9,894 bases of DNA from an uncultured Agathobaculum sp. Lineage in GTDB: Bacteria; Bacillota; Clostridia; Oscillospirales; Butyricicoccaceae. The stretch is from contig CAKSVR010000072.1 of NCBI GenBank assembly GCA_934504345.1, positions 1 through 9,894 on the forward strand. The letters run 5' to 3'. A model generated the notes under the pieces. It was not told the DNA's origin, ran no database searches, and worked only from the letters and a program-made list of their open reading frames with translations. Every line of letters begins with the position of its first letter. Position 1 is the stretch's first letter. Below are positions 1 to 6,277 of this stretch, one piece after another. Both the position numbers and the translations under genes were made by a program.

Positions 1-321
1 GGCATCGCGCGCTTCGGACAGGCGTTCGTGCCGATGGATGAGGCGCTCGGCTTCTGTGCGCTGGATATTTCCGGCCGTCCGTATCTCGTGTTCGATGCGC
101 CCATGCCGCAGCCCATGTGCGGCCAGTACGATACCTGCCTGACGGTCGAGTTCATGCGGGCGCTGGCGGTCAATGCCGGTCTGACCCTGCACCTCAAGGC
201 CGAGTACGGCGAGAACGCGCACCATATCACGGAAGCGCTGTTCAAGGCGCTGGCGAGAGCGCTGAAACAGGCCGTTGCGGTTACCGGCGGCGGCGTGCTG
301 AGCGCGAAGGGTGTACTCTAA
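1..321 (+). CDS. hisB: Imidazoleglycerol-phosphate dehydratase, C-terminal part
   Basis: This is the 3' part of hisB; the 5' end lies outside the window. The enzyme (cytoplasmic, Mn-dependent) dehydrates imidazole glycerol phosphate to imidazole acetol phosphate in histidine synthesis. The visible 106 residues open in frame with GIARFGQAFVPMDEAL, continue with the LDISGRPYLVFDA block and the metal-binding signature ENAHHITEALFKALARAL, and end in LSAKGVL, the usual end of HisB proteins, so the C-terminus is intact. It is followed by 183 nt containing a repeat pair and then hisH, a normal his operon order. Identification is firm from the family motifs. Confidence 0.95.
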   Translation, partial: GIARFGQAFVPMDEALGFCALDISGRPYLVFDAPMPQPMCGQYDTCLTVEFMRALAVNAGLTLHLKAEYGENAHHITEALFKALARALKQAVAVTGGGVLSAKGVL

Positions 322-334
322 TTTCAACCGATAT

Positions 335-481
335 CGTAGGGCGGGGTGCCCTCACCCCGCCGTGTATACCGGAACGCCAATCGTAAAACAATGGATATTA
401 TGTGAATTGCAACCTTGATAATTCCACATATAATCGGGTGGTTTATTGGGGAACGGCGGGGTGAGGGCACCCCGCCCTACG
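335..481. repeat. REP-like inverted pair of a 29-bp unit (hisB-hisH spacer)
   Basis: A 29-bp unit at 335-363 recurs as an exact reverse complement at 453-481, leaving an 89-nt spacer. Each unit is itself a hairpin with a 9-bp stem (GGCGGGGTG/CACCCCGCC) and a 4-nt loop. The same unit occurs as a second pair at 2799-2881. There is no T-run after either hairpin, so it is not a normal intrinsic terminator. The head-to-head arrangement resembles BIME/REP pairs; a non-autonomous mobile origin is an inference. Confidence 0.9.
407..434 (+). promoter_or_regulatory. Possible sigma-A promoter for hisH inside the repeat spacer
   Basis: TTGCAA (407-412) and a perfect TATAAT (429-434) are 16 nt apart in an AT-rich stretch between the two REP-like units. 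The start of transcription would be near 441, so the second repeat unit would lie in the 5' leader of hisH. The -10 is strong and the -35 moderate. Confidence 0.45.
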
Positions 482-504
482 GAGTATATCCCGAGAGGTA
501 CAAC

Positions 505-1122
505 ATGAGTTATATCGCAATCGTAGACTACGGCGCAGGCAATCTGATGAGTGTACACAACACGCTGGATTTTCTGGGCTATGAAAACAAGGTGGCGGCT
601 TCGCCTGACATCATCGAGAACGCCGCGGGCGTGATCCTGCCCGGTGTAGGCGCATTTCCGGATGCGATGGCGGCGCTCGAGCACTCCGGTTTGACGGAGG
701 CCGTGTTGAAAGCTGCAAAAGAGAAACCGTTCCTCGGCATCTGCCTCGGTATGCAGATGCTGTTCGAGGAGTCGGACGAGGTGCGCCCGTGCAAGGGTCT
801 GGGACTGCTCCCGGGCCGCATCGAGCGCATCGAAACCGAGCTCAAGCTGCCGCAGATCGGCTGGAACGCGCTGGACATCCTGCGCCCGAACGCCATGACC
901 GAGGGACTGGAAAACGGCAGTTATGTGTATTTCGTGCACAGCTTTATGGCGCATCCGGCGGACGAGAACGACCTTGCCGCCGTGACGGATTACGGCACGC
1001 GCGTGCCGGCAATGGTGGCACGAGGCAACCTGTTCGGGTGCCAGTTCCACCCGGAAAAGAGCGGTGAAGTGGGACTTCAAATGCTCCGAAACTTTGCAAA
1101 ACTGACGGAGGTGGGAAAATGA
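505..1122 (+). CDS. hisH: Imidazole glycerol phosphate synthase, glutamine amidotransferase subunit
   Basis: HisH hydrolyses glutamine and passes ammonia to HisF in the heterodimeric IGP synthase. The 205-residue protein is of normal family length. It is a class I glutamine amidotransferase: VDYGAGNL at the N-terminus, LPGVGAFPDAM around residues 45-55, the nucleophile Cys80 in FLGICLGMQMLFEES, and the His-Glu pair in GCQFHPEKSGEVG near the C-terminus. The ATG at 505 is chosen because GAGAGG at 493-498 gives 6-nt spacing and the protein then starts MSYIAIVDYG as in homologues; an in-frame upstream extension would run through the repeat and is rejected. Its stop overlaps the hisA start (ATGA), implying translational coupling. 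Confidence 0.96.
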   Translation: MSYIAIVDYGAGNLMSVHNTLDFLGYENKVAASPDIIENAAGVILPGVGAFPDAMAALEHSGLTEAVLKAAKEKPFLGICLGMQMLFEESDEVRPCKGLGLLPGRIERIETELKLPQIGWNALDILRPNAMTEGLENGSYVYFVHSFMAHPADENDLAAVTDYGTRVPAMVARGNLFGCQFHPEKSGEVGLQMLRNFAKLTEVGK

Positions 1123-1832
1123 GAGTTATCCCGGCGATCGATTTGAAAGACGGACAGTGCGTGCGCCTGCAAAAGGGCGACTACGGCACTGCACATAAAG
1201 TGGCAGAGAACGCAGTTGAAACCGCGAAGCGGTTTCTCGAGGCGGGTGCGACCTTAGTCCACATGGTAGACCTTGACGCAGCCAAGGACGGCTCGCACGC
1301 GAATTACGGCGTGGTAGAGCAGGTCATCCGCGAAACCGGCGCGACGGTCGAGCTCGGCGGCGGCATCCGCTCCATGCAGGATGTAGAAACCGTGCTTGCA
1401 CTGGGCGTTTCGCGTGTCATCATCGGCTCGGCGGCGGTGCGCCATCCGGAGTTCGTGGCCGAGGCCGTGGAGAAGTACGGCGACAGGATCGTGGTCGGCA
1501 TCGATGCCAAGAGCGAAACCGTCCGCACGGACGGCTGGCTGGACGACAGCGGCGAGAATTACATCGCGTTCGCGGAGCGCATGGAGGCGATGGGCGTGAA
1601 GCACATCATCTTCACCGACATCGACAAGGACGGTATGCTGGCGGGCCCGAACTTCGACCAGCTGGCCGCGCTGCGCGCCTCGGTTTCGTGCGAGATCATC
1701 GCCTCGGGCGGCGTTTCCACCCTCGAGGACATCGCAGGACTGAAAAAGCTCGGCATCGACGGCGCTATTGCGGGCAAAGCGGTGTATACCGGCACCCTCG
1801 ATTTGGCAAAGGCCATCAGCGAAGCTGAATAA
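1119..1832 (+). CDS. hisA: ProFAR isomerase (phosphoribosylformimino-AICAR-P isomerase)
   Basis: HisA catalyses the Amadori-type isomerisation of ProFAR to PRFAR, the substrate of HisF/HisH. It is a 237-residue half-barrel-duplicated TIM barrel. The N-terminus MRVIPAIDLKDGQCVRL places the catalytic Asp at residue 8, and VVGIDAK places the second catalytic Asp at residue 129. The phosphate-binding loops are ELGGGIRS (about 78-85) and the ASGGVST and AGKAVYTGTLDL segments near the end. The ATG overlaps the hisH TGA by the ATGA arrangement, and GGAGGTG at 1107-1113 is its SD. HisA and HisF are paralogues; the VRLQKGDYG segment and the gene order make this HisA. Confidence 0.96.
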   Translation: MRVIPAIDLKDGQCVRLQKGDYGTAHKVAENAVETAKRFLEAGATLVHMVDLDAAKDGSHANYGVVEQVIRETGATVELGGGIRSMQDVETVLALGVSRVIIGSAAVRHPEFVAEAVEKYGDRIVVGIDAKSETVRTDGWLDDSGENYIAFAERMEAMGVKHIIFTDIDKDGMLAGPNFDQLAALRASVSCEIIASGGVSTLEDIAGLKKLGIDGAIAGKAVYTGTLDLAKAISEAE

Positions 1833-1853
1833 AAAGAGTGTAGAGCTATTAAA

Positions 1854-1990
1854 AGAGTGAAGAGTGGAGAGTGAAGAGTGGAGAGATAGTCAAATAGAAC
1901 TTGGGTGCAGAGAAAACGATTACGTTCTCTGCACTCTCAACTCTCCAAACTTCACTCTCTTATAACTCTCCACTCCTCACTCTCCACTCT
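1854..1990. repeat. Long hairpin of heptad repeats between hisA and hisF
   Basis: The 172-nt hisA-hisF gap is almost filled by an inverted repeat. The left arm has four tandem heptads AGAGTGR (two 14-nt units, 1854-1867 and 1868-1881). The outer arms 1861-1885 and 1966-1990 match in 24 of 25 positions as reverse complements. The centre is a separate perfect 10-bp hairpin (GTGCAGAGAA at 1905-1914 with TTCTCTGCAC at 1925-1934). The right arm is built of CACTCTC-like heptads. One strand is nearly pure purine in each arm. No coding sequence is seen here. Confidence 0.9.
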
Positions 1991-2000
1991 ATTAGAAGAA

Positions 2001-2005
2001 CGGAG
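2001..2005 (+). promoter_or_regulatory. SD that selects the TTG start of hisF
   Basis: CGGAG at 2001-2005 sits 8 nt before TTG at 2014. It overlaps the in-frame GTG at 2005, so it cannot serve that codon. The TTG start gives the canonical MLAKRIIPCLDV N-terminus. Confidence 0.75.
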
Positions 2006-2013
2006 TGAATAAC

Positions 2014-2778
2014 TTGTTAGCAAAACGCATAATCCCCTGTCTGGACGTCAAGGACGGGCGCGTGGTAAAGGGCGTGAACTTTGTCGGGCTGCGCGATGCG
2101 GGCGACCCGGTCGAGCTGGCGAAGTTCTACTCGCAGGAGGGCGCGGACGAGATCGTGTTCCTCGACATCACGGCCACGAGCGACAACCGCGACACCATTG
2201 CCGACGTTGTCCGCCGCACCTGCCGCGAGGTATTCGTGCCGGTAACGGTGGGCGGCGGCATCCGCACCGTGGACGATTTCCGCGACATTTTGCGCGCGGG
2301 CGCAGACAAAATCTCCATCAACTCCTCGGCGGTCAAGAATCCCGAGCTGGTGAATGCCGCCGCGGAGAAATACGGCAGTCAGTGTGTGGTCGTTGCCATC
2401 GATGCCCGCGCGAGCGCCGAGATGCCCTCCGGCTTTGAGGTCTACGTTGCAGGCGGGCGCACCCCGACCGGCAAGGATGCGGTCGCATGGGCGAAAGAGG
2501 TCTACGAGCGCGGCGCAGGCGAGATCCTGCTCACCTCGATGGACAAGGACGGCACAAAGTCCGGCTTCGATCTAAAGCTTACCAAGGCGGTCGTGGATGT
2601 GGTCGGCATTCCGGTCATCGCCTCGGGCGGCTGCGGTTCGCTCGAGCACTTCTCCGAGGTGTTCGAGAAAACCGGGTGTGATGCCGCTCTCGCGGCCAGC
2701 CTGTTCCATTATCGGGAATTGACCGTTGGCGAAGTGAAAGAACATTTGCAGGAACGTAACATTCCTGTCAGAGTTTAA
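2014..2778 (+). CDS. hisF: Imidazole glycerol phosphate synthase, cyclase subunit
   Basis: HisF uses ammonia from HisH to convert PRFAR into imidazole glycerol phosphate plus AICAR, linking histidine and purine synthesis. From the TTG at 2014 the protein is 254 residues, the usual length. It begins MLAKRIIPCLDVKDGRVVKG, and the catalytic aspartates then fall at residues 11 (CLDV) and 130 (VVAID), the same numbers as in well-studied HisF proteins. An upstream in-frame GTG at 2005 would add three residues but has no properly spaced SD. Phosphate-binding segments TVGGGIR and ASGGCGS are present. It follows the heptad hairpin and precedes the second REP-like pair, so it may depend on read-through from upstream. 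Confidence 0.95.
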   Translation: MLAKRIIPCLDVKDGRVVKGVNFVGLRDAGDPVELAKFYSQEGADEIVFLDITATSDNRDTIADVVRRTCREVFVPVTVGGGIRTVDDFRDILRAGADKISINSSAVKNPELVNAAAEKYGSQCVVVAIDARASAEMPSGFEVYVAGGRTPTGKDAVAWAKEVYERGAGEILLTSMDKDGTKSGFDLKLTKAVVDVVGIPVIASGGCGSLEHFSEVFEKTGCDAALAASLFHYRELTVGEVKEHLQERNIPVRV

Positions 2779-2786
2779 TAGAAACG

Positions 2787-2887
2787 GTTTACCATTTCCG
2801 TAGGGCGGGGTGCCCTCACCCCGCCGTATATAACGATGTGCAGATGGCTTACACGGCGGGGTGAGGGCACCCCGCCCTACGGTAAAC
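2787..2887. repeat. REP-like inverted pair of the 29-bp unit (hisF-hisI spacer)
   Basis: Units at 2798-2827 and 2853-2882 are exact reverse complements over 30 bp, with a 25-nt spacer, and are identical in core to the pair at 335-481. A further short inverted match GTTTACC (2787-2793)/GGTAAAC (2881-2887) lies at the edges. As RNA the pair could fold either as two 9-bp hairpins or as one 30-bp stem. It fills most of the gap between hisF and hisI. Confidence 0.9.
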
Positions 2888-2905
2888 ATGAATCATTATC
2901 CTAAT

Positions 2906-2912
2906 AGGGAAG
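2906..2912 (+). promoter_or_regulatory. SD that selects the TTG start of hisI
   Basis: AGGGAAG at 2906-2912 lies 8 nt before TTG at 2921. It overlaps or abuts the in-frame GTG at 2912, and it lies downstream of the in-frame ATG at 2888, so neither of those is well served. The arrangement mirrors that of hisF. Confidence 0.65.
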
Positions 2913-2920
2913 TGAATATT

Positions 2921-3256
2921 TTGAATTTAAGCAAATTTTTCGTAAAGGCACCTTTGGTTCCCGTGGTCTGTCAGGATGAACGCAATGGCGAAGTCCTGAT
3001 GCTCGGCTACGCGAACGAGGAGGCTTTGCAGCTGACGATGGACACCGGTACGGCGTGGTTTTTCTCGCGCTCGCGCCAGAAGCTGTGGAACAAGGGCGAA
3101 ACCTCGGGCAATTTTATCTTCGTCAGCAGGATTTTGTCCGACTGTGACGACGATACGCTCATTTATGTCGGCACGCCCAAGGGCCCGGTCTGCCACACCG
3201 GACACCGCACCTGCTTTTTCACTACTTTGTGGGAAAAAGACGGGGAAAACAAGTAA
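2921..3256 (+). CDS. hisI: Phosphoribosyl-AMP cyclohydrolase
   Basis: HisI opens the adenine ring of PR-AMP to give ProFAR, in the cytoplasm. From TTG at 2921 the protein is 111 residues, normal for a stand-alone HisI. Metal ligands are all visible: DCDDD at residues 74-78 (three Asp for Mg and Cys75) and Cys91 and Cys98 in the PVCHTGHRTCF segment, which with Cys75 form the zinc site. GEVLMLGYANEEAL at about 23-36 and the SRSRQKLWNKGETSGN block are typical. Alternative in-frame starts at 2888 (ATG) and 2912 (GTG) have poorer SD spacing, and the former adds residues unlike homologues. hisE follows 13 nt after the stop. Confidence 0.94.
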   Translation: MNLSKFFVKAPLVPVVCQDERNGEVLMLGYANEEALQLTMDTGTAWFFSRSRQKLWNKGETSGNFIFVSRILSDCDDDTLIYVGTPKGPVCHTGHRTCFFTTLWEKDGENK

Positions 3257-3269
3257 AGGAGTAGTAAAT

Positions 3270-3593
3270 ATGAATTCTTTCGAGCAAATGGAGGCCGTTA
3301 TCGCGCAGCGCCGCGCTGAACCGCAGGAGGGTTCGTACACCTGCTACCTGTTCGAGAAAGGTATCGACAAGATCCTGAAAAAGGTCGGCGAGGAGTGCGC
3401 TGAAACCATCATCGCGGCCAAGAACGGCGACAAGGCCGAGCTGGTGGGTGAGATCAACGACGTATTCTACCACATGATGGTCATGATGAATGAGTGCGGC
3501 GTGACGATGGAGGACGTCTGCAAGGAGATGGACGTCCGCGCCCAGAAGATCGGCAACCTGAAGAAATTCCACGTTTCCGACCACAACACCTGA
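3270..3593 (+). CDS. hisE: Phosphoribosyl-ATP pyrophosphohydrolase
   Basis: HisE removes pyrophosphate from PR-ATP to give PR-AMP, the substrate of HisI. The 107-residue all-alpha protein belongs to the MazG-like NTP pyrophosphohydrolases: ILKKVGEECAETIIAAKNGD (about 35-54) supplies Glu41, Glu42 and Glu45, and EINDVFYHMMVMM (61-73) supplies Glu61 and Asp64, the expected acidic Mg ligands. The ATG at 3270 has AAAGGAG at 3255-3261 with 8-nt spacing. In many bacteria hisI and hisE are fused; here they are separate and the SD of hisE overlaps the hisI stop. It is the last his gene before a terminator. Confidence 0.95.
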   Translation: MNSFEQMEAVIAQRRAEPQEGSYTCYLFEKGIDKILKKVGEECAETIIAAKNGDKAELVGEINDVFYHMMVMMNECGVTMEDVCKEMDVRAQKIGNLKKFHVSDHNT

Positions 3594-3613
3594 TAGCTGA
3601 CAGCATAAGACTG

Positions 3614-3643
3614 CCCTGTGCATATTTTGCACAGGGTTTGTTG
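3614..3643 (+). terminator. Intrinsic terminator of the his operon
   Basis: A perfect 9-bp stem CCCTGTGCA (3614-3622)/TGCACAGGG (3628-3636) with a 5-nt loop is followed by TTTGTTGT. It lies 20 nt after the hisE stop. Confidence 0.85.
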
Positions 3644-3669
3644 TATTATCGGCAGGAATATGATATGAT
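3641..3669 (+). promoter_or_regulatory. Possible promoter of the NimA-like/CapA pair
   Basis: TTGTAT (3641-3646) and TATGAT (3664-3669) are 17 nt apart, giving a start near 3676, just ahead of the SD at 3687. The -35 overlaps the T-tract of the his terminator and matches the consensus in only 4 of 6 positions. Confidence 0.45.
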
Positions 3670-3699
3670 GATACAAATGCTTGAACAGAGGTGAAACTC

Positions 3700-4185
3700 A
3701 TGCGTAGAAAAGACAGAGAGATCTTCGGCCGCGAGAACATCGAGCCGATATTGCAGCAGTGCAAGACCTGCCGCCTTGCCATGACCGGCCCGGACGGCTG
3801 GCCGTATGTCATCCCGCTGAATTTCGGCTACACATGGACGGAGGACGGCTTGACACTCTATTTTCACGGCGGCGTAAAGGGCAAGAAGATCGATTCGCTG
3901 AGGGCCGATCCGCGCGTATGCTTCGAGATGGACTGCGAGCAGGGTCTGACCGGCGAGGGCGACACGGCCTGCCGGTACAGCTTCGCGTTCTCGTCCATCG
4001 TGGGCTACGGCAGGGCCGAGTTCGCGGAGGACAACGAGGAGAAGCGGCAGGGCTTTGACGTTATCATGCAGCACCAGACCGGCCGCACGGGCTGGACGTA
4101 CACGGATGCGGCGCTGTCCGTCACCGAGGTGTTCCGTGTGCGTGCGGAGTCGTTCGAGGCCTCCCGCAAGGCGGCACGCGGCTGA
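3700..4185 (+). CDS. NimA-like pyridoxamine 5'-phosphate oxidase-family protein
   Basis: This is a 161-residue split-barrel flavin-binding protein. It starts MRRKDREIFG, then has CRLAMTGPDGWPYVIPLNFGY (split over about 24-44), LYFHGGVKGKKIDSLRADPRVCFEMD (about 53-78) and FSSIVGYGRAEF (97-108), the layout of NimA-type 5-nitroimidazole-resistance-related proteins. Members probably bind FMN and act as reductases; most chromosomal copies have no proven role, so resistance is not claimed. The ATG at 3700 is chosen over the in-frame GTG at 3691 because AGAGGTG at 3687-3693 is its SD with 6-nt spacing. The next gene starts 1 nt after the stop. Confidence 0.85.
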   Translation: MRRKDREIFGRENIEPILQQCKTCRLAMTGPDGWPYVIPLNFGYTWTEDGLTLYFHGGVKGKKIDSLRADPRVCFEMDCEQGLTGEGDTACRYSFAFSSIVGYGRAEFAEDNEEKRQGFDVIMQHQTGRTGWTYTDAALSVTEVFRVRAESFEASRKAARG

Positions 4186-4186
4186 C

Positions 4187-5416
4187 ATGAAGAAGATATT
4201 TGCACTCGTGTGCGTGCTGGCGGCGCTGGCACTGGCGGCAGGCGGCTGGATATGGTACAGCAGACCGGCCCAGCCGGCGGACGCGGCGGACGAGCCCGCT
4301 GTTGTCACGCAGCCGGAGGATGCGCCGGACGAGCCTGAAGTGCCGCCGGACACCACGGCGACATTGTGCGTTGCGGGCGATCTTGTGATGCATATGCCCA
4401 TCATCAACGAGGCTTGGAACGGGGAGAAGTACGACTTCACCTACCTGTTCGCGAATGCAAAGCCGTACTATGAGCAGGCGGACTATGCGGTTTCCTGTCT
4501 GGAAACGACGTTCAACGGCCCGCCGTACTCGGGTTATCCGCAGTTCTGTGCACCGGACGAGCTGGCCGCAGACCTCAAAGCCGTGGGCTTCGACATGGTA
4601 TCGACGAGCGGCAACCACAGCCTCGATACCTGGTACAGCGGTCTTGTCCGCACGCTCGATGTGCTGGATGCGGCCGGGCTCGACCATGCGGGCACCTACC
4701 GCACGCAGGAGGAGCGCGACACAGTAAAGGTGATAGACGTCGGCGGCATCAAGCTGGCTGTGCTGACCTACACCTACGGCACGAACGGTCTGCCGAAGGG
4801 CGACCACCCGTACTGCGTGAACACCTACACGACCGACTACATGACGAACTGCGCGGAGGTGGACTACGACCTCATCCTGTCGGATATGGAGCGCGCCAAG
4901 CAGACCGATGCGGATGCCATCGCGGTCTATATGCACTGGGGAAACGAATACAGCACCGCGCCCTCCGACCAGCAGAGAGAACTGGCGGATTTTCTGTTCG
5001 ACAACGGCGCGACACTGGTGCTGGGCGGGCACGTTCATGTGCCGCAGCCGATGGAGCTGCGAGAACTCGCGGACGGGCGCACGGGCTATCTGTGCTATTG
5101 CCTTGGAAATCTCATCTCCAACCAGCACGACCCGTACACCAACCTGACGGCAGCCGTTACGCTCACGCTCACAAAGAGCGGCGAGAACGGGAAAGTGACG
5201 GTTTCTGCGGCACAGTACACGCCGATGTATATGCTGCACCCGGATGCCTCGAACGAGCACCGCTACCGTCTGCTGGACATCCATAAAGCCATGCAGGACT
5301 TTGAAAACGGCGATACGTCCGTTGTGAATCAGACGGTGTACGAGCGTTTACGGCAGGGTCTTGCCGACCTGCACGCCATCTTCGGCACGGATGAGGTGCT
5401 CTCCCTTACAGCGTGA
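4187..5416 (+). CDS. CapA-family metallophosphatase-like membrane-anchored protein
   Basis: The 409-residue protein has a Lys-Lys start and a hydrophobic segment at about 4-24 (signal anchor or signal peptide, no lipobox Cys), then a Pro/Asp/Glu-rich linker to about 57. The rest is a CapA-type (PGA_cap) calcineurin-like domain: GD at 64-65, CLE at 104-106, GNHSLD at 142-147, YMHWGNEY at 248-255, GGHVHVPQPME at 280-290 and CLGNLIS at 305-311. The family includes the poly-gamma-glutamate capsule protein CapA, but stand-alone members in Clostridia have no settled role. No other capsule genes are in view. The ATG begins 1 nt after the previous stop with no clear SD, suggesting translational coupling. 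No obvious terminator follows. Confidence 0.85.
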   Translation: MKKIFALVCVLAALALAAGGWIWYSRPAQPADAADEPAVVTQPEDAPDEPEVPPDTTATLCVAGDLVMHMPIINEAWNGEKYDFTYLFANAKPYYEQADYAVSCLETTFNGPPYSGYPQFCAPDELAADLKAVGFDMVSTSGNHSLDTWYSGLVRTLDVLDAAGLDHAGTYRTQEERDTVKVIDVGGIKLAVLTYTYGTNGLPKGDHPYCVNTYTTDYMTNCAEVDYDLILSDMERAKQTDADAIAVYMHWGNEYSTAPSDQQRELADFLFDNGATLVLGGHVHVPQPMELRELADGRTGYLCYCLGNLISNQHDPYTNLTAAVTLTLTKSGENGKVTVSAAQYTPMYMLHPDASNEHRYRLLDIHKAMQDFENGDTSVVNQTVYERLRQGLADLHAIFGTDEVLSLTA

Positions 5417-5459
5417 GAAAATGTTTACGGTTTCTTCACACTCTGCACTCGACACCGTG

Positions 5460-5488
5460 TTGACTTTGCGACACGATGCTGATACAAT
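5460..5488 (+). promoter_or_regulatory. Sigma-A promoter of the TetR-family regulator
   Basis: TTGACT (5460-5465) and TACAAT (5483-5488) have a 17-nt spacer; transcription would begin near 5495, 45 nt before the start codon. Confidence 0.8.
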
Positions 5489-5500
5489 AAAACTGTATCA
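5480..5500. promoter_or_regulatory. Candidate TetR operator overlapping the -10 box
   Basis: A perfect 7-bp inverted repeat TGATACA-N7-TGTATCA covers the -10 box and the predicted transcription start. Its size and place fit autorepression by the regulator encoded just downstream; binding is an inference. No copy is seen at the promoter of the MATE gene. Confidence 0.6.
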
Positions 5501-5539
5501 AAAATGCACAGTCCGCAGAGAAACAGGGAGGAACGGTTC

Positions 5540-6151
5540 ATGCCGGAGGCGAAAAACAACCGCAGAGTACGCTTTACACGGTCGGCGCTGCGCGAAGCGC
5601 TCATCGATCTGCTGCTCGAAAAACCCATCCTGTCCATTACGGTCAAGGACATCTGCGCGAGAGCGGACATCAACCGCTCGACGTTCTACCTGCACTACAA
5701 GGACGTTACCGATCTGCTCCGCACCACCGAGGATGACATTATCGAGCATATGCGCTTGCAAACGCCCACATCTGACCGGGAATTTCACAGCCCGGAGGAG
5801 ATACAGGCGTTCTTCACGCAGTTCCTCGAGGCGATAAAGAGTATGCCGCGCATGACGAAAGTCATTCAGGTGCTGTGCAGTGATCAGGGCGACCCGCGCT
5901 TTGTACGCAAGCTGCAAACGCTGACCTACGAGGCGTTCCTCAACGGCTGGGATATGCATATGATGCCGGAAATGGATGAAAACCGCAAGCTGCTGGTGTT
6001 TTCTTATATCATTTCGGGCATGGTGGCGATGCTGTCCACATGGGCGACCAAGACGGGCGATGTGCCGACTGAGCAGGTGGTCGAGCTGCTGATGGGACTC
6101 ATGTGGCACGGCATGGAGAGCATTGCACCGTCCGAGCTCCTGCAGGCTTGA
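5540..6151 (+). CDS. TetR/AcrR-family transcriptional regulator
   Basis: The 203-residue protein has an N-terminal TetR DNA-binding domain: RFTRSALREALIDLLLEKP (helix 1, about 11-29) followed by the helix-turn-helix ITVKDICARADINRSTFYLHY and the helix-4 segment KDVTDLL. The rest is an alpha-helical ligand/dimer domain with a WATKTGDVPTEQVVELLMGLMWHGM segment near the C-terminus, like regulators with a TetR_C_8-type domain. ATG at 5540 is chosen for its strong SD AGGGAGGA (5525-5532) at 7-nt spacing. A palindrome over its own -10 suggests autorepression. The MATE gene downstream is a plausible target by position only; its ligand is unknown. Confidence 0.9.
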   Translation: MPEAKNNRRVRFTRSALREALIDLLLEKPILSITVKDICARADINRSTFYLHYKDVTDLLRTTEDDIIEHMRLQTPTSDREFHSPEEIQAFFTQFLEAIKSMPRMTKVIQVLCSDQGDPRFVRKLQTLTYEAFLNGWDMHMMPEMDENRKLLVFSYIISGMVAMLSTWATKTGDVPTEQVVELLMGLMWHGMESIAPSELLQA

Positions 6152-6176
6152 CTTTACGGTTCGGCTGTGCTATGAT
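6148..6176 (+). promoter_or_regulatory. Strong extended -10 promoter of the MATE gene
   Basis: TTGACT (6148-6153, overlapping the tetR stop codon) and TATGAT (6171-6176) have a 17-nt spacer, with TGC just before the -10 (extended -10). Transcription would start near 6183, leaving a leader of about 116 nt before the MATE start. Confidence 0.8.
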
Positions 6177-6201
6177 GTGGACAATCTGATAAAAACCGTA
6201 A

Positions 6202-6277
6202 TGTCTGCCGCCGGACAGGCATTCACGCCGGTTCTTTCTGTCGCAGGCCTTTGCAGACAGAAAGTTCCGGCATTTTT
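6202..6277 (+). promoter_or_regulatory. Candidate transcription attenuator in the MATE leader
   Basis: An intrinsic-terminator-like hairpin occupies 6227-6271: GCCGG/CCGGC outer stem, a TT/TT internal mismatch, then a perfect 9-bp stem CTTTCTGTC/GACAGAAAG, followed by ATTTTTG (T5 at 6273-6277). An alternative 7-bp pairing, TGTCTGC (6202-6208) with GCAGACA (6253-6259), would use part of the terminator's 3' arm, so the two folds exclude each other. This is the layout of an attenuator or riboswitch expression platform. I do not recognise a known riboswitch class. A 27-codon open frame without SD runs through 6201-6284. Confidence 0.55.

Noticed and set aside
335..481. CRISPR-like reading of the repeated 29-bp units
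   Set aside because: The units are inverted rather than direct, only paired, with unequal spacers and no cas genes; REP-like pairs fit better.
415..504. N-terminal extension of hisH into the repeat spacer
   Set aside because: The extension translates repeat sequence and has no SD; ATG 505 has an SD and the family N-terminus.
4121..5284. 387-codon minus-strand frame opposite the CapA-type gene
   Set aside because: Shadow of a well-supported gene; Arg/Val/His-rich with no recognisable domain.
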